64,000 bases of DNA from Cytophaga aurantiaca DSM 3654 (lineage in GTDB: Bacteria; Bacteroidota; Bacteroidia; Cytophagales; Cytophagaceae), in the NCBI RefSeq assembly GCF_000379725.1, contig NZ_KB903666.1:62001-126000 (forward strand). Reading direction: 5' to 3'. The stretch's first letter is position 1. The number at the start of each line of letters is the position of its first letter. A model generated the notes under the pieces. The model ran no database searches, had not been told where the DNA came from, and saw only the letters and a program-made list of their open reading frames with translations. The translations under genes and the position numbers were made by a program. This document shows, one piece after another, positions 8,381 to 16,037 of this stretch.

Positions 8381-8385
8381 CTTTG
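8378..8385 (+). promoter_or_regulatory. Candidate -7 element of the divergent small gene
   Basis: TAGCTTTG matches TAnnTTTG and sits one base from the opposing -7 box, so the two promoters overlap and should compete. The leader to the ATG at 8408 would be about 16 nt. Confidence 0.45.
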
Positions 8386-8407
8386 TCCATTATTTAAAGA
8401 TAAGAGG

Positions 8408-8677
8408 ATGAAAAGAATAATTGTGGTGACGACTAAACCGGTAAATAATACTACAGAGGCAGATTTTGAAGCATTAAAAGCGAAAGAAATGGCATTTATA
8501 GAGAGCTGGAAAGCTTCAGGAGTTTTAGAGAATTTCTATATAAGAGCTGAAAAAAACGGGGCGGTACTTATTTTTAAAGGTTTAGAGACAGAAGAGGTGA
8601 TCAAGAATATTGAAGGTTTACCATTCTTTCCCTACATGAAAAAAATCGAATACATGATTTTCGATAAAATATTTTAG
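8408..8677 (+). CDS. Small YCII/muconolactone-isomerase-like protein
   Basis: 89 residues. The pattern of an opening beta strand (KRIIVVTTKP), an amphipathic helix (EALKAKEMAFIESWKASG), a strand pair and a closing segment GLPFFPYMKKIEYMIFD fits the ferredoxin-like YCII/muconolactone isomerase fold (dimeric alpha-beta barrel). Small proteins of this kind detoxify or rearrange small organics. A purine-rich AAGAGG precedes the ATG. It is divergent from an HxlR regulator, which often controls such enzymes. The substrate is unknown. Confidence 0.7.
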   Translation: MKRIIVVTTKPVNNTTEADFEALKAKEMAFIESWKASGVLENFYIRAEKNGAVLIFKGLETEEVIKNIEGLPFFPYMKKIEYMIFDKIF

Positions 8678-9305
8678 ATCTATCCTGATAATTCCTATAG
8701 TTATTCTAATACTATTCATTTACAATAGGAATTAGGTCAATTAAAAACTGTTTTTCAGTACGACCTCAGAGGGGTCGCACGTTTATAGCACAAATATCAT
8801 AATAGTTTTTTGCGCACAATACCGAAGGAATTTTATTTGAAAGAATACCTTCGGTATTGTGCGTATTTTGTTTGAATCTGATAATTCTATAAACATATGA
8901 CCCCGCTGGGGTCAGAGCGTATTATCTACTGCAGTATGTGTTTTGCAAACTAATTTGTATGAAAGCGTCTGACCCCAAAAAAAGGATTCACGATAGATGT
9001 GACGAATGCTTCTCATTTTGGAACATAACATATCGTATTGAAGCCCCAAATTCGTTGATCTAAAAGAAAATTTTATTTTTTGTAATACTGTCGCAGTAAA
9101 AATATTTCTATAAGATCATCCTAAGGGAAAAGGTAAACCCAATCTTCATTGGTTTTTTTTTACGAGTTACAATTTAGTAGATATCTACAGCTAATTCAAT
9201 TTTCTATGTACATGTTCATCCGAATTCCATTATATTTAAGGGTGGATTGAAATAGGAATAAAAGACTAATTTTCGAATTCCGCACCATACATAAACCATT
9301 TCAAA
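8678..9305. other. Gene-free 628-bp region with palindromes
   Basis: No credible protein gene is seen on either strand. The left half holds a cluster of short REP-like palindromes (8761-8976, listed separately). A hairpin followed by nine T residues lies at 9135-9160 (left arm AAACCCAAT, right arm ATTGGTTT) and looks like a plus-strand terminator. The rest (9161-9305) shows nothing recognised except the likely promoter area of the next gene. Confidence 0.6.
8761..8976. repeat. Cluster of REP-like palindromes
   Basis: CGACCTC-AGA-GGGGTCG (8761-8777) and TGACCCC-GCT-GGGGTCA (8898-8914) are two versions of one small hairpin. Between them lies a perfect 16-bp inverted repeat, CGCACAATACCGAAGG at 8813-8828 and its complement at 8848-8863. 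A further half-site TCTGACCCC (8968-8976) pairs with GGGGTCAGA (8908-8916). Confidence 0.75.
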
Positions 9306-10736
9306 ATGATTTTAAGCAGGTTTTGGCTCGCAATATTTATTTCTTCGGTGTTATTTATTTTGGTCTCATTATTCACCGGATCTTTTTATAGTTTAGAATA
9401 TACCTTAACCGGAAAAAAAGATGATCCGAAAATCATCTCTGAAAAATATCTTACTCAACTTCCGGTAGCTGTTCAGGATACGTTGAAAGCCAGTCCAACA
9501 CATGCGGTGGTTATTAACGATACCAGTTATGTGTACGAAAAATCTGTTGTAAAAATATACCACAGCAAACAGCAGGCAGATGGATTGCTTACAACCTGTA
9601 AAAATACCATCACCGATATCGTCATTCCCTTGATCGCCTATCTGGCATTCTTCTGCGGACTATTGCAATTGCTTATAGACTCAGGCGCATCCGGTAAACT
9701 GGCTACCGTAATCAGTCCGGTGTTTGTAAAGATTTTTCCTGAGATCCCGAAGAATCATCCGTCCATTTCTTATATGACGTTGAATTTTGCAGCAAATTTC
9801 CTGGGACTTGATTCTGCTGCTACACCTTTTGGTTTAAAGGCTATGGAGAGTTTGCAGGAACTGAATAAAGACAAAGAAACAGCAAGTAATTCGCAGATCA
9901 TGTTTATGTGTCTGCATGCAGCCGGACTAACATTGATCCCAACATCCATCATCGGATACAGAGCCGCGCAGAATGCCGCCAACGCTGCAGATGTAATGAT
10001 TCCGTGTATCATCACTTCCTTTATTGGTACCCTTGCGGCCTTGCTGATTGTGGGGATTCGTCAGAAGATCAATTTCAAAAGTGCTGCACTCATACTTTCT
10101 ATTGGTACACTGGCAGCTGTAATTGTGAGTTTGTTGCTCTTTATCAATTCACTTGATCTGATCTCGAAAAATCATTTCACCGGAAATTTATCCAACGTAC
10201 TGATGTTTGGCATCATTCTTTTTATTCTGGTGTATGCCGTTCTAAAAGAAAAAGTATTTGACGCACAGGGAAAAAATGTATTCTCTTCTTTTGTGGAAGG
10301 AGCTACATCCGGTGCTAAAACAGGGTTTACGGTGTTTCCATATGTTTTGGGAATGTTGGTTGCAATATCCTTGTTCCGCAACAGCGGCTTATTCGAAATG
10401 ATCACTTCGAAGATGGCAGATTTCTTTTTGATGTTCAATATTAACCGGTCTATTGTAGATGCACTTCCGGTTGCCTTGCTGAGACCATTCAGTTCGGGCG
10501 GTTCCAGAGGCTTTATGATCGATGCAATGAACACGTACGGAGTAGATTCGTTAACGGGTCGTTTGTCCTGCATTTTCCAATGTGCTGCGGAAACTACCTT
10601 CTATGTGGTTGCTGTTTATTTCGGAAGCATCAATGTTAAAAATACACGATATGCATTGAGTACCATGCTTTGGGTTGACCTTGTATGCGTACTTGCAGCG
10701 ATTGGTGTGAGTGTGTTGTTCTTTGGCCTGAGCTAG
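9306..10736 (+). CDS. SpmA-SpmB-like nucleoside-recognition (Gate) membrane protein
   Basis: 476 residues. An N-terminal TM and a periplasmic loop (residues 33-95) are followed by two Gate-domain halves: residues about 95-260 resemble spore maturation protein A (ITDIVIPLIAYLAFFCGLL; NFAANFLGLDSAATPFG) and 290-476 resemble spore maturation protein B (KTGFTVFPYVLGMLVAIS; LLRPFSSGGSRGF). In non-sporulating bacteria this fusion is a putative transporter of unknown solute. It is monocistronic with a strong terminator 90 bp downstream. The name reflects homology and does not imply sporulation. Confidence 0.88.
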   Translation: MILSRFWLAIFISSVLFILVSLFTGSFYSLEYTLTGKKDDPKIISEKYLTQLPVAVQDTLKASPTHAVVINDTSYVYEKSVVKIYHSKQQADGLLTTCKNTITDIVIPLIAYLAFFCGLLQLLIDSGASGKLATVISPVFVKIFPEIPKNHPSISYMTLNFAANFLGLDSAATPFGLKAMESLQELNKDKETASNSQIMFMCLHAAGLTLIPTSIIGYRAAQNAANAADVMIPCIITSFIGTLAALLIVGIRQKINFKSAALILSIGTLAAVIVSLLLFINSLDLISKNHFTGNLSNVLMFGIILFILVYAVLKEKVFDAQGKNVFSSFVEGATSGAKTGFTVFPYVLGMLVAISLFRNSGLFEMITSKMADFFLMFNINRSIVDALPVALLRPFSSGGSRGFMIDAMNTYGVDSLTGRLSCIFQCAAETTFYVVAVYFGSINVKNTRYALSTMLWVDLVCVLAAIGVSVLFFGLS

Positions 10737-10744
10737 TTGTCAGT

Positions 10745-10764
10745 GGACAGTAAACAGTGGTCAG
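10745..10764. repeat. Dispersed short repeat, copy 1
   Basis: GGACAGTAAACAGTGGTCAG, matching 29050-29069 with two changes. It lies between the SpmAB-like gene and its terminator. Confidence 0.6.
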
Positions 10765-10828
10765 TCAAGTGATATCATGTCATAAATTGTCTGGCTTAAG
10801 TGTTTGCTTGTGCCTAATGTTCTAAAGT

Positions 10829-10861
10829 AAAAGTCCCTCGATAGTTATCGGGGGACTTTTT
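10829..10861 (+). terminator. Rho-independent terminator after the SpmAB-like gene
   Basis: AAAAGTCCC ... GGGGGACTTTTT with an inner TCGAT/ATCG stem. It lies between convergent genes and its A/T flanks would serve both strands. Confidence 0.8.
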
Positions 10862-11327
10862 AAATTGAATTCATAAATTCTTTGTCTTTATCAGTTTCTA
10901 TGCAGCGGCAAAATTTAATACCGAAAGGGCACCATTCACTATCGTAGTGGCACAATTCAAGATGTGTGATCCCTGAATCCATTGCAATAATTTTTTGCTT
11001 TAAAGTGTTTATTAGCAATGTATATTTTAAAGCCGCAGGTAAGTTGTCCGGCAAGTCAATCGATACATTCCAACTTTCTAAGCATTCAAGATATGCATCT
11101 GAAACTGTATTGAGTTGCTTTTCGGTTAAACGGTTAGCAGGAGGAAAACATTCTTCCTTCATGCCCAGGATGTCTCCGATTGGTTCTTCTCCCTCGCCAT
11201 TTAAGTAACGCTCTACTTCTGCAATATAGTCTTCGAAGCTTTCATGTGTTGGGCTTTGGTTTAGTGACTGCTTTTTATTTTGAGCTGCTGTTAGATCTTC
11301 GATAAGTTGATTGATGTAGATTTGCAT
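10860..11327 (-). CDS. Hypothetical soluble protein (155 aa)
   Basis: Not recognised. The protein is acidic and mostly helical: residues 1-35 look amphipathic (MQIYINQLIEDLTAAQNKK), followed by an acidic middle (EVERYLNGEGEEPIGDI) and a Cys/His/Trp-rich end (CHYDSEWCPFGIKFCRC, residues about 126-142). The clustered C, H and C-x-C could bind a metal. It lies 57 bp downstream of the YhcG-type nuclease on the same strand; the spacer holds a fragment of a dispersed repeat, so co-transcription is uncertain. Bacteroidota genomes often carry such a protein as a stand-alone gene. Confidence 0.75.
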   Translation of the reverse strand: MQIYINQLIEDLTAAQNKKQSLNQSPTHESFEDYIAEVERYLNGEGEEPIGDILGMKEECFPPANRLTEKQLNTVSDAYLECLESWNVSIDLPDNLPAALKYTLLINTLKQKIIAMDSGITHLELCHYDSEWCPFGIKFCRCIETDKDKEFMNSI

Positions 11328-11360
11328 ATAGCTAGTGGGTTAGTGAAAAGTGAAAATTAT

Positions 11361-11380
11361 TTTCTTCGTGTCTTTGCGAG
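11361..11380. repeat. Fragment of the CGCAAAG dispersed repeat
   Basis: TTCTTCGTGTCTTTGCGAG matches, in orientation and wording, the repeat units of the large hairpin at 19717-19838 (CGTTCTTTGCG, CTTCGCGCCCTTTGCG). It sits between two genes and looks like a lone half of that family. Confidence 0.55.
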
Positions 11381-11384
11381 TATA

Positions 11385-12446
11385 TTACATTTCTTTAAAA
11401 AGTTCATGCAATTTTTTCTGAAGTAGATGTTTATTGGGTAATTGCATTTTATATTCTGCAACCAAAGTAGGAGAAAGGTTTCTACTGAGCGCATACTCTA
11501 CAACTTCATTGTCCTTGTCTTTACACAATAGCAAACCAATACTTGGGTTTTCATTGTCCTTTTTTACATCTCTGTCTAAGGCTTCTAAATAAAAATTGAG
11601 TTGACCTAAATACTCTGGTCTAAATTTGTCGGATTTCAATTCAAAGGCAATCAAACATTGTAAGCCTCGGTGGTAAAATAGCAAGTCAATATAAAAATCA
11701 CTATTACCTACGTGTAACTTATATTCTTCTGCTACGAATAGAAATTCTTTACCTAGTTCTAATACAAAAGATTTCATCTGATTTATTAGAGCTCTTTGCA
11801 GATCACTTTCCTTTAGAGGTTCTTTTAAATCTAAAAATTCGAATATATAATTGTCTTTAAAAATGTTGGCAATTTCAGAGTGACGTTGCTTTAAAGACGG
11901 AGAAATCTGTAAGTTTGAAATGGATCGTTCATAAACTCCGCTAGTGATTTGTCGTTCCAATTCACGAACACTGTATTTTTCTTTAATAGCTAAACGAATA
12001 TAAAATTCCCGTTCTTCATTTGTCTTGCAACGAGAAATAAGGATGAGCTGATGCGTCCAACTTATTTTTGTAAGTAAGCAGTTTTTTTGATTGGACAAAT
12101 CTAGTTTTAATATAATTGTCCTTATCGATTTATTGTTTTGATTTTCAGTGGTTTGTAATTGTGTCATCAGTGATGACACAATTAGCGATTTAGAATAAAT
12201 CTCATAAAACTGTTTCATCCGGTAAAGACCGCGTCGATCGAATCCTTTAATTTCAGGATGATTACTTTTGATAAAAGTAGCCAGTTCATTTATTGTATTA
12301 TCTCCCCAATGCGCTTGTTTAACTTGTATAGAAATAAAGGCACCAATTTTCCAGTATAGATTAATCAACTCGGTATTCACTGCACTGATCGCTTTATTGC
12401 GAGAAGACTGAATGAGTTGTATTATTTCAGTGAATTGATTTTGCAT
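11385..12446 (-). CDS. YhcG-type PDDEXK nuclease domain protein (DUF1016)
   Basis: 353 residues. Residues 1-150 match the DUF1016 N-terminal helical domain (NLYWKIGAFISIQ; GFDRRGLYRMKQFYEIY). Residues 170-353 form the YhcG PDDEXK nuclease: the acidic DFYIDLLFYHRGLQCLIAFELK region gives the D and E-x-K catalytic residues, and GQLNFYLEALD follows. Full-length members are about 340-380 residues, so it is intact. Proteins of this family are frequent in restriction and defence islands, but here it stands beside ordinary genes. It starts in a low-GC stretch. DNA cleavage is expected from the fold; the biological target is unknown. Confidence 0.9.
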   Translation of the reverse strand: MQNQFTEIIQLIQSSRNKAISAVNTELINLYWKIGAFISIQVKQAHWGDNTINELATFIKSNHPEIKGFDRRGLYRMKQFYEIYSKSLIVSSLMTQLQTTENQNNKSIRTIILKLDLSNQKNCLLTKISWTHQLILISRCKTNEEREFYIRLAIKEKYSVRELERQITSGVYERSISNLQISPSLKQRHSEIANIFKDNYIFEFLDLKEPLKESDLQRALINQMKSFVLELGKEFLFVAEEYKLHVGNSDFYIDLLFYHRGLQCLIAFELKSDKFRPEYLGQLNFYLEALDRDVKKDNENPSIGLLLCKDKDNEVVEYALSRNLSPTLVAEYKMQLPNKHLLQKKLHELFKEM

Positions 12447-12592
12447 GATTGAGATGGAAAAAAAGTTAGTAAATAAAAATGTGCTACAAGTGTAAGCGTT
12501 TTTGAGGACGGGAAAAAGAAATAAAGGAGATTGAATGATGTTTTTTTACAAACGATAACTTATCGAGTACTTATTGATGGGAGTTATGTTTT

Positions 12593-12600
12593 TATATTTG
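12593..12600 (+). promoter_or_regulatory. Candidate -7 promoter element for the DUF202 gene
   Basis: TATATTTG fits TAnnTTTG. A weak ATTG lies 16 bp upstream. The predicted leader to the ATG at 12664 is about 57 nt. Confidence 0.4.
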
Positions 12601-12663
12601 AAAAGAGTTATCTATAGAACAATCTTTTTTCATTAACTTCAATCTTAAATCAAAACGATTTCC

Positions 12664-13056
12664 ATGGAACCCGAAAAAAGAAAAGCAAACCCAACTGATT
12701 ATTTAGCAAACGAACGTACGTTCCTTGCCTGGGTGCGCACCAGCATTGGTATCATGGCATTTGGTTTTGTGGTGGTGAAGTTTTCGATGTTTGTAAAGCA
12801 GCTCTCACTTATGCTGGAGTTGGATAATACGCCGGAAATGGCCGCAACACATGCACATTATTCAGCTATCATCGGGATTGTATTGGTGGTCTTGGGCGTG
12901 GTAACAATTATTATGTCGTACTTAAGTTACCGCAATACAGACAAGCAATTGTCGGCAGGTGTGTATCAACATTCTACTTTGTATATAAGTCTGCTTACAG
13001 CATTGATATTTTTGTTGAGTGTACTGCTAGTGTTTTATTTGATAAAGACTGCATAG
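12664..13056 (+). CDS. DUF202 (YidH-type) inner-membrane protein
   Basis: 130 residues with the DUF202 signature ANERTFLAWVRTSIGIMAFG (residues 15-34) and three hydrophobic helices. The role of the family is not known; some members are stress-associated or work beside transporters. A perfect 12-bp terminator follows. No operon partner is visible. Confidence 0.9.
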   Translation: MEPEKRKANPTDYLANERTFLAWVRTSIGIMAFGFVVVKFSMFVKQLSLMLELDNTPEMAATHAHYSAIIGIVLVVLGVVTIIMSYLSYRNTDKQLSAGVYQHSTLYISLLTALIFLLSVLLVFYLIKTA

Positions 13057-13151
13057 CTGAACTAAATTCCAAAGAACAAATCCAAACTGTTCTTCAAGTG
13101 CAAATTCGGTTGTGCCTTATGATTCTTAGAAAGATCGAATACTGGATAAAT

Positions 13152-13184
13152 AAAAAGCTCACTTTATACAGTGAGCTTTTTATT
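13152..13184. terminator. Bidirectional terminator
   Basis: Perfect 12-bp stem AAAAAGCTCACT/AGTGAGCTTTTT with loop TTATAC, flanked by A and T runs. It lies between the convergent DUF202 and DUF1761 genes. Confidence 0.92.
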
Positions 13185-13207
13185 TAAAATATCATAGGGA
13201 AGATGTA

Positions 13208-13636
13208 TTAGACCCAACACGTTAAAATGGATGATACAACAAGTAATGAAAGCAAATTGTATCCTGCATCAATGCCAAACAGCACCCACGATCTGTTCTC
13301 CCAGGCAGTGGCACCTAGTAAGCCTGGAAAATAAAATCCCAGAAAGGTGAAGATCGCAGAGCTCAGGATATTTGGTACGTTACCCATTTCTTTTATTCCG
13401 GGTACAAATTGCCATGCAGCAATATTATGCGCAAGTACCCAGGCAAAAAGAAAATTTCCGATCACCATAAACACCATTCCTTTTATCATGACTTTACTTT
13501 CTGCTTTTACGTTTGGATCATAACCCATTTCTTTTCCCCATAATTTCCCAAACAGCACCGTATACCAGATAAAGCCGAGTATGAAGTTTACAAAAACTGC
13601 TACAAGAATGGCTGCGATATTAATTTTCAATTCCAT
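13208..13636 (-). CDS. DUF1761 membrane protein
   Basis: 142 residues, four hydrophobic helices. The start NIAAILVAVFVNFILGFIWY followed by LFGKLWGKEMGY (residues 29-40) is the usual DUF1761 opening. The family has no assigned function. Monocistronic; convergent with DUF202 across a shared terminator. Confidence 0.85.
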   Translation of the reverse strand: MELKINIAAILVAVFVNFILGFIWYTVLFGKLWGKEMGYDPNVKAESKVMIKGMVFMVIGNFLFAWVLAHNIAAWQFVPGIKEMGNVPNILSSAIFTFLGFYFPGLLGATAWENRSWVLFGIDAGYNLLSLLVVSSILTCWV

Positions 13637-13844
13637 AATATTTTTTTTAGTGTAAATTCTCTACTCTTATGGATTTTTGATGACTCCCGTTTGTATGGTT
13701 GCTGCTCCATGTGGATGATTTTAAAGAAGTGTTTGAAATACAATATATTTATTTTCATTTAAAAAGAATATTAAATAAGGTATTCCGTGAATTGTAGAGC
13801 AACGACTGCTATATCATTGCATTCATAATTTATAACTTATAATT

Positions 13845-15422
13845 TTAAATTATCTTTAGACGTTCTTCTTCGAGATCTATCTGGTACAATTGTTCCCTGA
13901 TGATTTCTTCACTGATCTTCGGATCTTTATTGAGTTCCACTAAGTATTGACGCTGACTTTCGAGCATCTCGGCAAAAATGGTTTTTGTTTTTTCATTCAT
14001 CCAGATATCTTCAGCACTTTTTGTACGTTCTTCCCAAAGTTTCATATACTTTTCCATGCCGGCATGAACGTTCAATTCGTTTTCATATTTATTTTTCATA
14101 AACTGATGGATGTGCAATTTTAAGCCAAGTTTCATTTGCTTCCTGTTCTCTTCGTGCGCTTCATTTTCTATAATATGATCAAACAGCTTCGAACGTTTTA
14201 TGAAATAAGGCAATGTAAGTCCCTGTATTACGAGCGTAAGCAGAATGGCTACAAAGGTGATGAACAGAATCAGATTCCGATGAGGAAACGCCGTACCATT
14301 ATCCAATGTAATGGGAATTGCTAATGCAGCTGCAAGCGAAACCACACCGCGCATGCCCGACCAGCCCAATATAAGCGGCATCAGCAGCATGTTGGTTCTG
14401 CGTCTTGGTGCTACACCTGGTCTGAAAAGAAAGGTTGCGATCATGGCTGCATACGAACTGATGATACGTGCGATGATCAGCACAACAGTGATCAATACAC
14501 CATAACCGATGGCGGTACTAAGCGGTATACCTTGCATGCGGAGGCCTTCTACAATTTCAGGCAGTTCCAGTCCGATAATGAGAAAGACTACACCATTCAA
14601 TATAAATACAAAACTTGACCAGACGCTAAACCCCTGTATACGGCTGGCACTGTTCAGGAACGTAAGTTGTCTTGTGGACATATATAAACCTCCGACAACA
14701 ACAGCCAATACACCTGAACAGTGAAGCTGCTCTGCTGCCCAATACATAAAATACGGTTCGATAAGCGTGAGTGCGATATCTGAAGATGCATCCGTAGGCA
14801 AACGTTTGTGTGCTTGTACGAAGGCCCATGCAAGCATCAAACCAACAGCAGCTCCGCCGATCACCATCCATACAAAAGTTGCTGCAGCCTGATACCAGAT
14901 GAATTGTCCGGTGCCGACTGCAACCAGTGCAAAGCGGAAGATAATAAGCGAGGATGCATCGTTCAACAGGCTTTCACCTTCCAGAATCGCAGATGTAGAT
15001 CGGGGGATTTTTACAAACTTTGTGATCGCACCGGTACTGATGGCATCCGGTGGTGCAACAATTCCTCCAAGCAGAAATCCTAACGCAATGGTAAAGCCCG
15101 GTATAAAATGATTGGCTACAAGTGCTACCGATAGGGCGGTGAAGAAGACAACAAGAAAAGCAAAGCTTCCGATGATGCGCCACCATTTTTTCATTTCTTT
15201 GAATGAGATCGACCAGGCTGCCTCAAACAACAAAGGAGGTAAGAAGATGAAAAAGATCAGATCGGGATGAATGCGGACGGCGGGTAACCCTGGAATGAAG
15301 CTGATCACCAGACCTGCAATGACCAGTAAAATAGGGTAGGCAATTTTTAATTTATCTGCCCACATTTCCAGCAGTACAACCGCTGCGATCATCGCTAATA
15401 AAAAGGGTAAGATACTATGCAT
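13845..15422 (-). CDS. Na+/H+ antiporter, CPA1 family (NhaP/NHE-like)
   Basis: 525 residues. Residues 1-410 form a 12-13 helix CPA1 transporter. The ion-binding Asp pair region reads GESLLNDASSLIIF (near 147-160), with GGIVAPPDAISTGA (near 122-135) forming the crossed-helix part. The last 110 residues are a charged cytoplasmic tail with coiled-coil character, a feature of NhaP/YjcE-like members. It exchanges sodium or potassium for protons for pH and salt homeostasis. It is 28 bp downstream of the DoxX gene on the same strand, so they probably form an operon. Confidence 0.92.
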   Translation of the reverse strand: MHSILPFLLAMIAAVVLLEMWADKLKIAYPILLVIAGLVISFIPGLPAVRIHPDLIFFIFLPPLLFEAAWSISFKEMKKWWRIIGSFAFLVVFFTALSVALVANHFIPGFTIALGFLLGGIVAPPDAISTGAITKFVKIPRSTSAILEGESLLNDASSLIIFRFALVAVGTGQFIWYQAAATFVWMVIGGAAVGLMLAWAFVQAHKRLPTDASSDIALTLIEPYFMYWAAEQLHCSGVLAVVVGGLYMSTRQLTFLNSASRIQGFSVWSSFVFILNGVVFLIIGLELPEIVEGLRMQGIPLSTAIGYGVLITVVLIIARIISSYAAMIATFLFRPGVAPRRRTNMLLMPLILGWSGMRGVVSLAAALAIPITLDNGTAFPHRNLILFITFVAILLTLVIQGLTLPYFIKRSKLFDHIIENEAHEENRKQMKLGLKLHIHQFMKNKYENELNVHAGMEKYMKLWEERTKSAEDIWMNEKTKTIFAEMLESQRQYLVELNKDPKISEEIIREQLYQIDLEEERLKII

Positions 15423-15449
15423 GTGATTTTTTATTTCAAGTTACGTATT

Positions 15450-15875
15450 TTATTTTTTTAGAAATGCATCGATACTGAATGGATATGCATTTTGCACTGC
15501 CAATAGAAAAGAGGCTGCACTTCCTACCCAAACCGAATAATCCAGTGTTGCTTTTATGCCAATAGATCCAACCATAGATAATGCAAACACTAGTAACAAT
15601 GTACCTGTAAGATAAGCCGTGATCTTTGTTTTATATCCGATCAGCAACAGAATACCGAAGATGCCTTCTGCAGCTGTTGCAGCGATTGCTGCTGCTTCGG
15701 TTAAAGATGCCGGAAGATAAAAGGTGAGTGTTCCGGTGTATTGTACAAAATTTTGCCAGTTACCCCAGACAGATTGTGTACCCCAATATCCAAAACGGTC
15801 GGCCACAGCAGATAACAACGTAAGGGATAATGCAGCTCTAAAAAAAAGAGAAATATATGATTGCTGTTTTGTCAT
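15450..15875 (-). CDS. DoxX family membrane protein
   Basis: 141 residues, four hydrophobic helices. The pattern FFRAALSLTLLSAVADRFGYWG, then a helix with LTEAAAIAATAAEGIFGILLLIGYKTK, fits DoxX-like quinol-oxidase-subunit relatives (DoxX/YphA group). Such proteins are linked to oxidative or thiol stress, without a firm role. It is the first gene of a likely two-gene unit with the antiporter. A perfect inverted repeat lies 17 bp before the start. Confidence 0.82.
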   Translation of the reverse strand: MTKQQSYISLFFRAALSLTLLSAVADRFGYWGTQSVWGNWQNFVQYTGTLTFYLPASLTEAAAIAATAAEGIFGILLLIGYKTKITAYLTGTLLLVFALSMVGSIGIKATLDYSVWVGSAASFLLAVQNAYPFSIDAFLKK

Positions 15876-15891
15876 AATGTTTTCAAATTAA

Positions 15892-15923
15892 ATCATTCTA
15901 TTCATAATTCATAATAGAATGAT
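15892..15923. promoter_or_regulatory. Perfect 11-bp inverted repeat between divergent genes
   Basis: ATCATTCTATT (15892-15902) and AATAGAATGAT (15913-15923) with a 10-bp AT-rich centre. It lies in the shared control region of the DoxX and Bcr/CflA genes. Operator or cruciform; no matching regulator is adjacent. Confidence 0.5.
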
Positions 15924-15958
15924 CATGCAATAACGTATTTCATTCAGTATACATTACG

Positions 15959-15966
15959 TATCTTTG
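15959..15966 (+). promoter_or_regulatory. Candidate -7 promoter element for the MFS gene
   Basis: TATCTTTG fits TAnnTTTG exactly. Transcription would start near 15973, upstream of both possible start codons (16002 and 16038). Confidence 0.5.
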
Positions 15967-16037
15967 TGCATAATCATGCAACAGCAACGCAAACTTAATA
16001 CATGTGTTTTCTGTTCTCCGAATTCAATACCTTATTC

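Noticed and set aside
9306-10736. Sporulation gene
   Set aside because: The SpmA/SpmB similarity is a transporter-type Gate fold; no other spore genes are present and the group does not sporulate.
13845-15422. Several open frames on the opposite strand of the antiporter gene (14136-15111)
   Set aside because: They follow the coding bias of the antiporter on the other strand and encode no recognisable domain or start signals.
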